Part shown: positions 32,051 through 41,472 of the stretch, in pieces
Numbering within the stretch: the first letter of the stretch is position 1
How the letters are laid out: each line of letters starts with the position of its first letter
Source of the DNA: Nocardia stercoris
GTDB taxonomy: Bacteria; Actinomycetota; Actinomycetes; Mycobacteriales; Mycobacteriaceae
NCBI RefSeq assembly: GCF_003696265.1
Contig: NZ_RFFH01000007.1
Span: forward strand, 62,001-126,000
DNA: 64,000 bases
Direction of reading: 5' to 3'
Notes under the pieces: generated by a model
What the model saw: the letters and a program-made list of their open reading frames with translations, nothing else
Told to the model about the DNA's origin: nothing
Databases searched by the model: none
Program-made: the position numbers and the translations under genes

Positions 32051-33538
32051 TCAGGTGAATCGCTGCCGCAGTTCGCGTTTCAGCACCTTGAACGACGGTC
32101 CCAGCGGTAACTCGGTGACGAATTCGACGCGCCGCGGATACTTGTGCTTGGCCAGATGCTCCCGCCCGAACTCGATGACCTCCGCGGCGGTCAGCTCCCC
32201 GGCGGGGATCACGACGGCGCAGACTTCCTCGCCGTGCGTCTCGTGCGGCACGCCGATCACCGCGACCTGGGCGATCCTCGGGTGCCGCTGTAGTGCGGCC
32301 TCCACCTCGGTCGGGTACACGTTGAACCCGCCGCGCAGGATGAGGTCCTTGGTGCGGTCCACGATCGTGACGTATCCGCGGGCGTCCTTGGTGCCGAGGT
32401 CGCCGGTGCGGAACCAGCCGTCGACGACGGCGGCGGCCGTCGCCTCCGGATTGCCGGTGTAGCCGTTGAATACGTTGTGCCCGCGCACCACGATCTCCCC
32501 GACGGCCCCGGTCGGCAGCAGTGAGATCTCCTGCTGCGCTTCGGGATCGGCGATCTCCACGTCCACACCCCAGATCGGGTGCCCGACCGTGCCGGCCCGG
32601 GCGCCGAAATGCGGCTGGTTCACCGCGGCGGTCGGCGAGGTCTCCGACAGGCCGTACCCCTCGAGGATCGTCGTCGCGAACACCCGCTCGAACTCCTCGA
32701 GCACCGCGACCGGCAGGGCCGCCCCGCCGGAGATGCAATGATGCAGCGCCGGAAGGGCTTTCGCTTCGGCCGCGGCCGACAGCAACCCGATGTACATGGT
32801 CGGCACGCCGTGGAACGCGTCCACACCGTGCTCCACCATCAGGTCGATGGCGGCGGCCGCGTCGAAGCGCGGCTGCAGCACCACTGTGGCGCCGACCCGC
32901 CAGGACGAGTTCAGCGACACCGTCTGACCGAAGATGTGGAACAGCGGCAGCGCCGCCAGCAGGACACCGTCCGGGCGGATCTCGTTGGCGTCGAACGCGT
33001 TCACCGTGGCGCTCAGCACCAGGTTGAGGTGGCTGAGTTCGGCGCCCTTGGGCTTGCCGGTGGTGCCGCTGGTGTAGAACACCACCGCGACATCGTCCGG
33101 CCGCCGGCTCGTGAAGTGTGTGATCGGTTCGCCGGTGAGCGCGTCCGGCGCCACCGTCGGCACACCGGCCGCCGCCGCGGCCGCCGACCCGGTCGCGGCG
33201 AACAGCTCGTGGCAGATGAGCAGCCGAACATCGCTGTCGCGCAACACATATTCGACCTCGGGCGCGGTGAGCAGCAGGTGCACCGGCACCACCGTCGCAC
33301 CGGCGGCGAGGATCGCGTAGTAGGCGAGCGGGAATTCCGCGGTGTTCGGGCACATCAACGCGACCCGGTCACCGGGCCCGATACCCCGCGCGATCAGCGC
33401 ACCGGCCTGCTCGCGCGCGGTGTCCCACAACTGCCCGAAGGTCAGGCGCCGCTCGCCCTGGACGAGACCGACCTTGTCCGGCCGGCGGCGCGCCTGTTCG
33501 GCGAGCACGCTCGCCAGCGACAGCGTGGCGTTGCTCAT
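32051..33538 (-). CDS. Long-chain fatty-acid/acyl-CoA ligase (AMP-forming)
   Basis: A 495-residue adenylating ligase. Motifs are VVFYTSGTTGKPKGAELSH (A3), EGYGLSETSPTAAVN (A5), DGWFRTGDLG and DRTKDLILRGGFNVYPTEVE (A7-A8), and the C-terminal lysine is in GPSFKVLKREL. It would activate a carboxylic acid to its CoA thioester. Its ATG overlaps the stop of the upstream SDR (ATGA). With the acyl-CoA dehydrogenase, thiolase and SDR it makes an almost complete beta-oxidation-type set, lacking only an enoyl-CoA hydratase. Confidence 0.9.
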   Translation of the reverse strand: MSNATLSLASVLAEQARRRPDKVGLVQGERRLTFGQLWDTAREQAGALIARGIGPGDRVALMCPNTAEFPLAYYAILAAGATVVPVHLLLTAPEVEYVLRDSDVRLLICHELFAATGSAAAAAAGVPTVAPDALTGEPITHFTSRRPDDVAVVFYTSGTTGKPKGAELSHLNLVLSATVNAFDANEIRPDGVLLAALPLFHIFGQTVSLNSSWRVGATVVLQPRFDAAAAIDLMVEHGVDAFHGVPTMYIGLLSAAAEAKALPALHHCISGGAALPVAVLEEFERVFATTILEGYGLSETSPTAAVNQPHFGARAGTVGHPIWGVDVEIADPEAQQEISLLPTGAVGEIVVRGHNVFNGYTGNPEATAAAVVDGWFRTGDLGTKDARGYVTIVDRTKDLILRGGFNVYPTEVEAALQRHPRIAQVAVIGVPHETHGEEVCAVVIPAGELTAAEVIEFGREHLAKHKYPRRVEFVTELPLGPSFKVLKRELRQRFT

Positions 33539-34260
33539 CGCGCGCCACCGTTGATGTAGAGGGTCTGCCCGCTGACGTAGGAGGCGTCCTCGCTGGCCAG
33601 GAACGCGACCACGGAGGCCACTTCCTCGGGCTGCCCGACTCGGCCCAGCGGGGTACGTTCGGCGGCGAGGCGCTGGTGCTCGGCGACGTCGGCGCCGACC
33701 CGCGCGGCGGTCGCCGCGGTCATCGCGGTCGCGATATAGCCGGGGGCTACGGCGTTGACGTTGATGTTGTAGGGCCCCAACTCGATTGCCACGGTCGCGG
33801 TCAACGCCTGGATGCCGGCCTTCGCCGCCGAATAGTTGGCCTGGCCGCGGGCACCGAGCGCACTGCGGCTCGACAGGCTGACGATCTTGCCGTACCGGCG
33901 GGGCACCATGATCCGCTGCGCGGCCTGGATGCAGTGGAAGGCTCCGGTGAGGTTGACGTCGATGACCGAATCCCAGTCGGACTTCGACATCTTGAACAGC
34001 AGGTTGTCGCGGGTGATGCCGGCGTTGTTCACCAGCACGTCCACCCGGTCCAGTCCGGCGAAGAAGGCGTCCACCGCCTCCTGGTCGGTGATGTCGCAGA
34101 CCACCGACGTGCCGCCGACCTCGGCCGCGGTGGCCTCGGCGCCGTTGCGGTCCAGGCACACGACCTGGGCGCCCTCGGCGGCGAGGCGGCGCGCGGTGGC
34201 GGCGCCGATGCCCTGCGCCGCCCCGGTCACGACCGCGATCCGGCCCTCGAATCTCGTCAT
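33535..34260 (-). CDS. SDR, 3-oxoacyl-reductase-like (FabG family)
   Basis: A 241-residue SDR. The cofactor motif is IAVVTGAAQGIGAATARRLA; NNAG is in VDVLVNNAGITRDNL; the catalytic residues are in SLSSRSALGARGQANYSAAKAG; and PG is in VAPGYIATAM. It would interconvert 3-hydroxy- and 3-oxoacyl-CoA. The start at 34260 overlaps the thiolase stop by four bases; an upstream Arg-rich extension to 34311 is not used. It is the third gene of the operon and its stop overlaps the ligase start. Confidence 0.9.
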   Translation of the reverse strand: MTRFEGRIAVVTGAAQGIGAATARRLAAEGAQVVCLDRNGAEATAAEVGGTSVVCDITDQEAVDAFFAGLDRVDVLVNNAGITRDNLLFKMSKSDWDSVIDVNLTGAFHCIQAAQRIMVPRRYGKIVSLSSRSALGARGQANYSAAKAGIQALTATVAIELGPYNINVNAVAPGYIATAMTAATAARVGADVAEHQRLAAERTPLGRVGQPEEVASVVAFLASEDASYVSGQTLYINGGAR

Positions 34261-35417
34261 TTCCCTACTCCTTCGATGAGTACCGCGGCGCCTTGCCCGA
34301 CGCCGACGCACATGGTGGCCAGGCCGCGCCGGGCGCCGGTACGGCGCATCCGGTGCAGCAGGGTGGTGAGGATACGGGCCCCGGAGGCGCCGAGCGGGTG
34401 GCCGATGGCGATGGCGCCGCCGTCGGGGTTGACCCGTTCGGGGTCGATACCGAGCCGGTCCACACAGGCCAGCGCCTGCGCGGCGAAAGCCTCGTTCAAT
34501 TCCACGGTGTCGATGTCGTCTATGCCGATACTGTTGCGCTGCAACAGTTTCCGAGTAGCGGGCACCGGCCCGACGCCCATCACGTCGGGATGCACGCCGG
34601 CCGACGCACCACCGACGTATCGGCCCAGCGACACCAAACCCAGGTCGTTCAAGGCGGTTTCGCTGACCAGCAGCAGACCGGCCGCACCGTCGTTCATGGG
34701 CGAGGAGTTACCGGCGGTCACGGTGCCGCCCGCCCGGAACACCGGTTTCAGCCCGGCGAGCCGGTCCAGCGAGGTATCCGGCCGCACCGATTCGTCGCGG
34801 GCCGCCTCGGGCAGCGCGATGATCTCGTCGTCGAATCGGCCCTCGTCCCAGGCACGCGCGGCATTGCGATGGCTGCGCAGCGCGAACTCGTCCTGGCGCT
34901 CGCGGGCGACGGCGTAACGGGTGGCGACCTCCTCGGCTGTCTCCCCCATCGCCAGCACGGCGTGCAGCTCCCGCATCCTCGGGTTGACCAGACGCCAGCC
35001 CAGCCGGGTGTCGTGCAGTTCCCGGCGGTCCCCGGTGCCACGCGGCAGCACGTGCGGTGCCCGCGTCATGGATTCCGAGCCACCCGCGATCACCACGTCG
35101 GCTTCGCCCGACGCGACCGTCCGCGCGGCCACGGTCACCGCTTCGAGCCCCGAGGCGCAGAGCCGGTTCACGGTCGCGCCGGGAACGGACTCGGGCAGTC
35201 CGGCCAGCAGGGCCGCCATCCGGGCCACGTTGCGGTTGTCCTCGCCGGACTGATTGGCCGCACCCCAGTACACGTCGTCCACGACCTGCGGGTCCAACCC
35301 GGTCACGAGGTCCGCGATGACGGTCGCGGCCAGGTCGTCGGGCCGGACGCCGGCCAGGGCCCCGTGCAACCGGCCGACCGGGGTGCGCCGGGCGCGAGCG
35401 AAATGGACCGCCCGCAT
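34257..35417 (-). CDS. Acetyl-CoA C-acyltransferase (thiolase)
   Basis: A 386-residue thiolase. The nucleophilic Cys is in VNRLCASGLEAV, the NEAF motif is ELNEAFAAQAL, the His is in AIGHPLGASGARI, and the second Cys is in MCVGVGQGAAV. It cleaves 3-oxoacyl-CoA with CoA. ATG 35417 shares a base with the stop of the acyl-CoA dehydrogenase (TGATG), so translation is coupled. It sits second in the operon under the divergent TetR. Confidence 0.92.
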   Translation of the reverse strand: MRAVHFARARRTPVGRLHGALAGVRPDDLAATVIADLVTGLDPQVVDDVYWGAANQSGEDNRNVARMAALLAGLPESVPGATVNRLCASGLEAVTVAARTVASGEADVVIAGGSESMTRAPHVLPRGTGDRRELHDTRLGWRLVNPRMRELHAVLAMGETAEEVATRYAVARERQDEFALRSHRNAARAWDEGRFDDEIIALPEAARDESVRPDTSLDRLAGLKPVFRAGGTVTAGNSSPMNDGAAGLLLVSETALNDLGLVSLGRYVGGASAGVHPDVMGVGPVPATRKLLQRNSIGIDDIDTVELNEAFAAQALACVDRLGIDPERVNPDGGAIAIGHPLGASGARILTTLLHRMRRTGARRGLATMCVGVGQGAAVLIEGVGK

Positions 35418-36559
35418 CAGAACGCGCTCACGCCGGTCAGCGCCCGGCCGATGATCAGCTGCTGAATCTGGCTGGTGCCCTCGTACAGGGTCATCACCCG
35501 CGCGTCGCGCAGCAGCTTGCCGACCGGGTAATCGTCGATATAGCCGTACCCGCCGAAGACCTGTACCGCGTTGTCGGCGGCGCGGAAGGCGGCCTCGCTG
35601 GCGAACAGCTTCGCCATCGACGATTCGGTGGCGAAGGGCTGGCCGCGGTCGATGAGATCGGCGACCCGCCAGGTGAGCAACCGAGCGGCGTCCACGTCGA
35701 CCACGATCTGCGAGATCAGTTGCTGCACCAGCTGATGCGCGGCGATCTGCTTGCCGAACTGGGTCCGTTGCGTGGCGTAGCCGACGGCGGCTTCCAGGGC
35801 GGCGCGGCCGATGCCGACACAGCCCGCGGCCACCGACATCCGGCCCTTGGCCAGCGCCGCCATCGCGATCGCGAAGCCCGTGCCCTCCGCTCCGAGGCGG
35901 CAACTGTCGGGCACCCGCACCCGGTCGAAGACCAGTTCCGCGGTGGCCTGGCCGCGCAGCCCGAGCTTGCCGTGGATCTCGGTGCGCCCGATCAGCTCCG
36001 TGGGTACCAGGAACGCGCTGATCCCGCGCGGACCGGGGCCGCCGGTGCGCGCGAAGACCAGGGCCACGTCGGCCCACGTGCCGTTGGTGATGAACACCTT
36101 CGTGCCGCTGATCACCCAATCATCGCCGTCCCGAACGGCTTTCGTGACCAGGTTGCCGGCGTCGGAGCCGGTGCCGGGTTCGGTGAGCGCGAAGCACGCC
36201 AGGGCGGTGCCCGCGGTCAGTCCCGGCAGCCACTGCCGCTTCTGGTCCTCGGTGCCGTAGGTGGCGATCGACTTCGCGACCAGGCCCAGCGATACCGAGA
36301 CGATGCCGCGCACAGCGGAATCCCCGCGGCCGAGTTCCTCCAGCACCAGGCAGTACGCCAGATGGTCGCCGCCGCTGCCGCCGTACTCCTCGGGGATGGT
36401 CAGCCCCAGGAAGCCGAGATCACCGAGCCGGCGCACGATGCCGGTGTCCACCGATTCGGCACGGTCCCACGCCGTGGTGTGCGGCGCGACGTCCCGATCG
36501 ACGAAGTCGGCGGCCAGTTGCCGGACCGCGAGGTGCTCGGCGGAGAGTGCCAGATCCAT
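35417..36559 (-). CDS. Acyl-CoA dehydrogenase
   Basis: A 380-residue FAD enzyme. Motifs are CFALTEPGTGSDAGNLVTKA, WVISGTKVFITNG, YGTEDQKRQWLPGL, RTQFGKQIAAHQLVQQ, FGGYGYIDDYPVGKLLRDARVMTLYEGTSQIQ; the Glu in YEGTS is the likely catalytic base. It oxidises an acyl-CoA to the 2-enoyl-CoA. The start at 36559 has GGAGATGGG before it; the frame extends upstream over the regulatory region but not meaningfully. First gene of the four-gene operon, controlled from two palindromes just upstream. Confidence 0.93.
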   Translation of the reverse strand: MDLALSAEHLAVRQLAADFVDRDVAPHTTAWDRAESVDTGIVRRLGDLGFLGLTIPEEYGGSGGDHLAYCLVLEELGRGDSAVRGIVSVSLGLVAKSIATYGTEDQKRQWLPGLTAGTALACFALTEPGTGSDAGNLVTKAVRDGDDWVISGTKVFITNGTWADVALVFARTGGPGPRGISAFLVPTELIGRTEIHGKLGLRGQATAELVFDRVRVPDSCRLGAEGTGFAIAMAALAKGRMSVAAGCVGIGRAALEAAVGYATQRTQFGKQIAAHQLVQQLISQIVVDVDAARLLTWRVADLIDRGQPFATESSMAKLFASEAAFRAADNAVQVFGGYGYIDDYPVGKLLRDARVMTLYEGTSQIQQLIIGRALTGVSAF

Positions 36560-36571
36560 CCCATCTCCAAA

Positions 36572-36631
36572 ACTAGCTATGCAAGTTTGTACCGGAGCCA
36601 GGCTAGCAACCGTCGCACTTGCAGCGCTAGT
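36572..36631. promoter_or_regulatory. Two palindromic TetR operators in the divergent promoter
   Basis: ACTAGCTATGCAAGT at 36572-36586 and ACTTGCAGCGCTAGT at 36617-36631 both fit the palindrome ACTWGCNNNGCWAGT, their centres 45 bp apart. Each is nearly the reverse complement of the other. They lie between the acyl-CoA dehydrogenase (minus) and the TetR gene (plus), so they are the likely operators of that repressor for both directions. Confidence 0.7.
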
Positions 36632-36652
36632 TTTTCGGTAGGATCGCCAGCT

Positions 36653-37300
36653 GTGCCCCGCCCCCACAAGCCGCTGTTGAGCCGCGAACGCATCATCGAC
36701 GCCGCACTCGATCTGGTCGACCGCGACGGACTCGACGCGCTGTCCACCCGCCGTCTCGCTGCCGCACTCGGCGTGCAGGGCCCCTCCCTGTACAACCACG
36801 TCGGGACGATGGAGGAGTTGCGCGACGCGGTGCTGGACAAGGTCCTCGAGGCGGTGGACACCAGCATGTTCGCCGGTTTGGGTCCCGACGATCGGGATTG
36901 GCGCACCGCGATCGAGGCCTGGGCTCGCTCCTATCGCGCGGCGGTCGCCGCCCATCCGGCCGTCGCGCCCGCGCTCGCGGTCGGTCCGGGCCTGCGGCCC
37001 AACGCCCTGCGCATCGCCGATGCCGTGTTCGGCGGCCTGGTCGCCGCCGGCTGGTCACGCCGGGAAGCCACCACCGTCGGCGCCCTCATGCGCTTCTTCG
37101 TCATCGGCTCGGCCCTCGGCTCGTTCGCCGCCGGCTTCCCCGCCGACGCCGCGGTCTACGCCGCCGACTATCCGCACCTCACCGAAGCGCACCTGCTCGC
37201 CGACCGCCAGCAACGCATCGACCGCCGAGCATTCGACACCGGCCTGACCGCCCTGCTCGACGGCCTAGAAACCCGCTACCAGCGCACGGTTCACGACTGA
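36653..37300 (+). CDS. TetR-family regulator of the acyl-CoA operon
   Basis: A 215-residue repressor starting at GTG 36653 (VPRPHKPLLSRERIIDAALDLVDRDGLDALSTRRLAAALGVQGPSLYNHVGTMEEL). The N-terminal helix-turn-helix and the C-terminal tetracycline-repressor-like domain are clear. It is divergent from the dehydrogenase/thiolase/SDR/ligase operon with two matched palindromes in between. The effector is probably an acyl-CoA of the pathway, by analogy to FadR-type and KstR-type TetR proteins. No ribosome site is obvious. Confidence 0.9.
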   Translation: MPRPHKPLLSRERIIDAALDLVDRDGLDALSTRRLAAALGVQGPSLYNHVGTMEELRDAVLDKVLEAVDTSMFAGLGPDDRDWRTAIEAWARSYRAAVAAHPAVAPALAVGPGLRPNALRIADAVFGGLVAAGWSRREATTVGALMRFFVIGSALGSFAAGFPADAAVYAADYPHLTEAHLLADRQQRIDRRAFDTGLTALLDGLETRYQRTVHD

Positions 37301-37426
37301 TGGGACACTGGGATACGCACGGTCGCGCACCGGCGGCCGGGCACCCGACCACGTCACAGCTATCTCTGAGCAACCAGTAACCGATAGACTCTGTCGCAGA
37401 CGATCGACTCCACCGACGGGAGCGAG

Positions 37427-38179
37427 ATGGTCACCGACTACGACAGCGATCGCGTCGCCGAACAATACAAGCTGGCCAAACAGCAGCCTTGGCGATCGCG
37501 GATCGAGACCTATTCCATGTTCCGCCTGCTCGGTGACCCGAGTCGCCAGAAGGTCATCGATATCGCCTGCGGCGAAGGATATTTCACCCGCCAGCTGCGG
37601 CGGAAGGGTGCGGCGAAGGTGCTCGGCATCGACATCTCCGAACGAATGATCGAGCTGGCTCGCGCGCAAGAAGCAGCCGATCCGCTCGGCATCGAATACC
37701 AGGTCGCCGATGCCCGCACGAGCGAGCCACAGCAGGATTTCGACCTGGCGGTATCGGCCTGGCTGCTGGTGTACGCCCGTGATCGTGCGGAGCTGACGCG
37801 CATGTGCCGGGGCGTGGCATGCCGGCTTCGTCCCGGCGGCCGCTTCGTCACCGTGATCACGAATCCCGATCTGTATTCCTTCAGCCCGTGCCCGGACTAT
37901 CGAAAGTACGGCTTCCGGATAACCCTGGCGGACCAGGTCTACGAAGGTGCTCCGATCCTGTGGACCATCGAACTGAGCGACTCGGAACTGGAGATCGAAA
38001 ACTACTACCTGCCCATCGTCGCGTACCAGTCGGCGTACGCGGAGGCGGGTTTCGACGATTTCACGGTCCACCCGCTCGAGCTCGAACCCGCCCCCCGAAC
38101 CGGGCGCGACGACAGCGGTTACTGGGCCGACTTCCTCGACCGGCCGGCCGCGACATTGCTGACCGGCGTGAAGACCTGA
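37427..38179 (+). CDS. Class I SAM-dependent methyltransferase
   Basis: A 250-residue methyltransferase. Motif I is VIDIACGEGYFTRQLRRKGA, motif II is VLGIDISERMIELARAQ, and YQVADARTSEPQQDFDLAVSAWLLVYA follows. The fold is that of small-molecule methyltransferases such as the toxoflavin-type and ubiquinone-type families. GGGAGCGAG lies before the ATG. The acceptor is unknown. It is followed by a small minus-strand ORF and stands alone, so no pathway context helps. Confidence 0.88.
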   Translation: MVTDYDSDRVAEQYKLAKQQPWRSRIETYSMFRLLGDPSRQKVIDIACGEGYFTRQLRRKGAAKVLGIDISERMIELARAQEAADPLGIEYQVADARTSEPQQDFDLAVSAWLLVYARDRAELTRMCRGVACRLRPGGRFVTVITNPDLYSFSPCPDYRKYGFRITLADQVYEGAPILWTIELSDSELEIENYYLPIVAYQSAYAEAGFDDFTVHPLELEPAPRTGRDDSGYWADFLDRPAATLLTGVKT

Positions 38180-38245
38180 GCGGACGGGCACCGGCAGGCG
38201 AGGAGAACGCGCTCGCGCACCGGTCCGTCCCGGAGGCCCGGACGG

Positions 38246-38512
38246 TCAGCGGTCGGCGCGACCGGACAAGCGCTGCGCGAAGCTGTCGATCCAGGCAGCC
38301 GACTCCGTCACCTCGGGGCAATCGGCTGCCGGCCGGTCCGTCACCGAGCCACCGACCGCACGCTTCGCCGCACCCGGCTGTGATTGCAACGCCAGCAGGC
38401 GAACCCCCCAGCGGACGTAGTCCGGCACGCTCATCCCCGCGCACTCGGCAGCACGATCGAGCACCAGCCAGTCCTGCTCCCCCACGGTCACCACGATGTC
38501 CCTGCTCGCCAT
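38246..38512 (-). CDS. Small hypothetical protein (88 aa), possible ribbon-helix-helix type
   Basis: An 88-residue protein, MASRDIVVTVGEQDWLVLDRAAECAGMSVPDYVRWGVRLLALQ, then a polar tail. The N-terminal strand followed by two helices (VVTVGEQDW, LDRAAECAGMS, VPDYVRWGVRLLA) resembles the ribbon-helix-helix or antitoxin-like pattern, but no toxin partner is adjacent. It could be a small DNA-binding protein. This is a sequence-shape guess, not a family match. Confidence 0.55.
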   Translation of the reverse strand: MASRDIVVTVGEQDWLVLDRAAECAGMSVPDYVRWGVRLLALQSQPGAAKRAVGGSVTDRPAADCPEVTESAAWIDSFAQRLSGRADR

Positions 38513-38676
38513 CCGACCAGGCTAGACCTGCCGGACCTGGCTCGATCAGCCACGCTGATCGAAACCGCCCGAAACAGTCCTTGATCACATCCGGCCGGGA
38601 CGGTGATCATCAGCCTGTGCAGGTACCGATCGATCGGATCGGATACCCGCGGTGCGGCATCGGACAGGAGAGACAG

Positions 38677-39339
38677 ATGAGAATCGGCATCATCGGCACG
38701 GGCCACATCGGCGGGAACGTGGCCCGGCAAGCGGTGCGAGCCGGGCACGAGGTGATCCTGAGCTTCTCCCGGCACCCGGAATCGTTGCGGGACACGGCCA
38801 CCGCACTCGGACCGGCCGCGATCGCCGGTTCCCCCGCCGATGCGGTCACCGAGACCGACCTGACCGTGCTGGCCGTTCCTTGGAGCGCGATCGACGAGGC
38901 GCTCGACCAGGCGGGCGTCCTGTCCGGCAGGATCGTCGTCGACACCACCAACCGGTTCGGCGCGGGCCCGGGTCCCGCGGCCGGGCAGACCGCGGCCGAG
39001 TACAACGCGGCCCGGATGCCCGGGGCACGCTACACCAAGTCCTTCAATACCCTCACCGCCCGGTTCCAGGCCGAGGTGGCCGACCGGGAGCCGGAAACCC
39101 GTGTCGTGCAATGGCTCTGCGGTGACGACGCGGACGCCAAGCAGACGGTGGCCGCCTTCGTCGACAGCCTCGGCTACCTGGCGATCGATCTCGGCGGTAT
39201 CGCCGACTGCGCCGTCATGGAGTCCCCGCGGCGGCCGGGCGCGGTCTACGGGGAGGAATACCGTCGCGCCGACGCCGAAGCGGTGGTGGCGGCGGTGCGC
39301 GCGGGCCGGCCTGTTCCACCGCTGCCCAGCTACTACTGA
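38677..39339 (+). CDS. NADPH-dependent F420 reductase-like / coenzyme F420 oxidoreductase
   Basis: A 220-residue protein. The N terminus is a Rossmann fold MRIGIIGTGHIGGNVARQAVRAGHEVILSFSR, then LTVLAVPWSAIDEAL, VVDTTNRF and YTKSFNTL. This is the F420_oxidored family, which reduces F420 or transfers hydride using NADP(H); several members are annotated only as NAD(P)-binding. The ATG at 38677 has AGGAGAGAC upstream. It precedes a LysR gene in the same direction. Whether F420 is used here is inferred from the family. Confidence 0.82.
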   Translation: MRIGIIGTGHIGGNVARQAVRAGHEVILSFSRHPESLRDTATALGPAAIAGSPADAVTETDLTVLAVPWSAIDEALDQAGVLSGRIVVDTTNRFGAGPGPAAGQTAAEYNAARMPGARYTKSFNTLTARFQAEVADREPETRVVQWLCGDDADAKQTVAAFVDSLGYLAIDLGGIADCAVMESPRRPGAVYGEEYRRADAEAVVAAVRAGRPVPPLPSYY

Positions 39340-39415
39340 TCCGGTGACCGCGCGGGGCCGAGGTTGGCACAAACGGTCCTGGGCAGTGCGCCGACGGCGC
39401 GGTAGTTCTCGAATC

Positions 39416-40342
39416 GTGAACGAATCGGCGAGCTTTCCCGCGGTGGACCTCGGCGCACTGCGCGTATTCGTGGTCCTGGCCGAGGAACTGAACTTCAGCC
39501 GGACCGCCAACCGATTGCTGCTGTCCCAGCCGCGGGTGAGCCAGATCGTGCGCGAACTCGAACGCGCGGTCGGCGGGCCGCTGTTCCTCCGATCCAGTCG
39601 GCGCGTCGAACCGACCCCGCTCGGCCGGGAGCTGCTGGCCGGCGTCACACCAGCGCTGCGCGACATCGATCGGGCGGTGCTGACCGCCCGGTCCGCCGCC
39701 CGCGGACTGCGCATCGGCTTCCTCGGCCCGTTCGCCAGCACCTTGGACGAACCGATCGCAGCGCTCCGCCACAGCCGGCCCGAGATGACGGTTCAGCTGG
39801 TCCAGGCGCCCTGGGTCGACTCGTTCGCGGGTCTCTACAACGGTGAACTCGATCTGCTGCTCTACCTGTCGCCGGTCGTCGAGCCCGATCTGGTGACCGG
39901 CCCCACGGTGCGCACCTACCCTCGGATGGTGGCCGTCGCCCGCAACCATCCGCTTGCCGCGCGAACCGAATTGACCGTGGAGGATCTCGGCGACACCGGC
40001 GTCGTCGGACCACCGGACAGGGCGCCCGAGGCCACGGTCCGTGCCTATTGGCCGCCGGAGCGGACACCGTCGGGACGGCCCATCCGCCGCATCGGCTCGG
40101 CGCGCACCGAAGCCGAAATGCTCAGTGCCGTGGCCCGCGGCGACGGGGTGTACGTGACATCGACGGCGATGCCCGCACATTTCGCGCATCCGGCCGTCGA
40201 CTACCTGCCGATCACCGGACTGCCACCGGCCCGCGCGGTGCTGGTCTGGCACCGCAACAATGCCTGTGACCGGGTGCACCGGTTCGCGTCGCTGGCCCAG
40301 GATCGTGATGCCGGCCGAAAGTACAGTGCCCCAGCGCGATAG
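39416..40342 (+). CDS. LysR-family transcriptional regulator
   Basis: A 308-residue regulator from GTG 39416. The helix-turn-helix reads DLGALRVFVVLAEELNFSRTANRLLLSQPRVSQIVRELERAVGG, and the effector domain follows with GLRIGFLGPFASTLDEPI. The F420-oxidoreductase-like gene lies 76 bp upstream in the same direction, and an AraC gene lies downstream. No ribosome site is clear, so the start may be a few codons off. Target genes and effector are unknown. Confidence 0.88.
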   Translation: MNESASFPAVDLGALRVFVVLAEELNFSRTANRLLLSQPRVSQIVRELERAVGGPLFLRSSRRVEPTPLGRELLAGVTPALRDIDRAVLTARSAARGLRIGFLGPFASTLDEPIAALRHSRPEMTVQLVQAPWVDSFAGLYNGELDLLLYLSPVVEPDLVTGPTVRTYPRMVAVARNHPLAARTELTVEDLGDTGVVGPPDRAPEATVRAYWPPERTPSGRPIRRIGSARTEAEMLSAVARGDGVYVTSTAMPAHFAHPAVDYLPITGLPPARAVLVWHRNNACDRVHRFASLAQDRDAGRKYSAPAR

Positions 40343-40485
40343 AGCCCTGTGAATCCGTTTCCGGACCTGATTTCGCCGGTCGCGGACCCGGTTGCCGACC
40401 GGTCGGTCCGCCGACGATGATCTGCATGGCGGAAAGGATGCGGCGGGTCCGGTGACGTCGCACTCCGCGGGCGGTGAGGTGCGGC

Positions 40486-41472
40486 ATGAGACTCGACGCG
40501 GTGGACAACGTTCATCTGACCAGATATGTCCTCGACACGGTGGGTGTCGCCGCTGCCGTGCGCGCGAAAATCATCGCTCAGTCCGATCTTCCGGCGTGGG
40601 TGCTGTCCACGAGACATTCGGCACTGTCGAGCCTGCATTATCTGCGGCTGTGGGAACTGGTCGAACACGAACTCGACGACCGACTGATCGCGGTGCGAAC
40701 CGCTGCCGACTATGAGCCCGGCCAGCTCGGCTTGCACGACCACCTGATGCTGACCGCCCCGTCCCTCGGTGCGGGCCTGGCTCTCACCGATCGGTTCGTC
40801 ACCTTGTGCTCGACCAACCATGTCCACACCGTCCACTCCGACAGCGACCCTGCCGGATACACCACCGTGGACTTCGAGCTGATCCGCGGCGAAGGCAGAG
40901 GGGGCGAGCTGGCCATGCAGACCGCGCTGTGCGGGTCCCTCGTCAAGATGCGCAAGGCCACCGGGCAGCCGGTGACACCGCTCGCGGTGCACTTCCGGCA
41001 ATCGGCGCCGGCCGACCGAACGGAATTCATCGACCTGTTCGGCACCGACCGGATCGACTTCGGCATGCCTAGCGACCGGATCGTGCTCCGCAGCGCCGAC
41101 GCGGCGCTGCCGATGCGGCGTGCGAACGCGGCCCGCAACCGCCTCCTGCAGCAACGCGCGCTGCGGCTCGGGCAGCTCGAACTGGTTTCCTGGGCCGGGC
41201 AGGTGCAGCAAGAACTGGCGATCATGCTGACCGACGAGCCGGTGTCGATCGATGCCGTGGCCCGCCGCCTGCTGACCAGCCGGCGCACCCTGCAACGACA
41301 CCTGGCGTCCGAAGGAACGTCCTGGCGGCAGGAAGTGGAGCGAGCGCGTCGCCATCGAGCCGCGGTCGCGCCGCGCGGCATCACCGCCGACGAACGGGCC
41401 CGCCGGGCCGGCTATTCGGACTCCCGATCACTGCGCCGGGCCGCGGCCCGCTGGCGCGAGTCCGCCAAGTAG
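40486..41472 (+). CDS. AraC-family regulator (OruR/arabinose-binding-like)
   Basis: A 328-residue regulator of the arabinose_bd type: N-terminal domain beginning MRLDAVDNVHLTRYVLDTVGVAAAVRAK, and a C-terminal AraC helix-turn-helix near LTDEPVSIDAVARRLLTSRRTLQRHLASEGTSWRQEVERARR. The start at 40486 has GAGGTG upstream; an ATG at 40474 is less likely. The C-terminal second helix is short and rich in Arg. It stands between the LysR gene and the DUF2637 gene. Confidence 0.85.
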   Translation: MRLDAVDNVHLTRYVLDTVGVAAAVRAKIIAQSDLPAWVLSTRHSALSSLHYLRLWELVEHELDDRLIAVRTAADYEPGQLGLHDHLMLTAPSLGAGLALTDRFVTLCSTNHVHTVHSDSDPAGYTTVDFELIRGEGRGGELAMQTALCGSLVKMRKATGQPVTPLAVHFRQSAPADRTEFIDLFGTDRIDFGMPSDRIVLRSADAALPMRRANAARNRLLQQRALRLGQLELVSWAGQVQQELAIMLTDEPVSIDAVARRLLTSRRTLQRHLASEGTSWRQEVERARRHRAAVAPRGITADERARRAGYSDSRSLRRAAARWRESAK

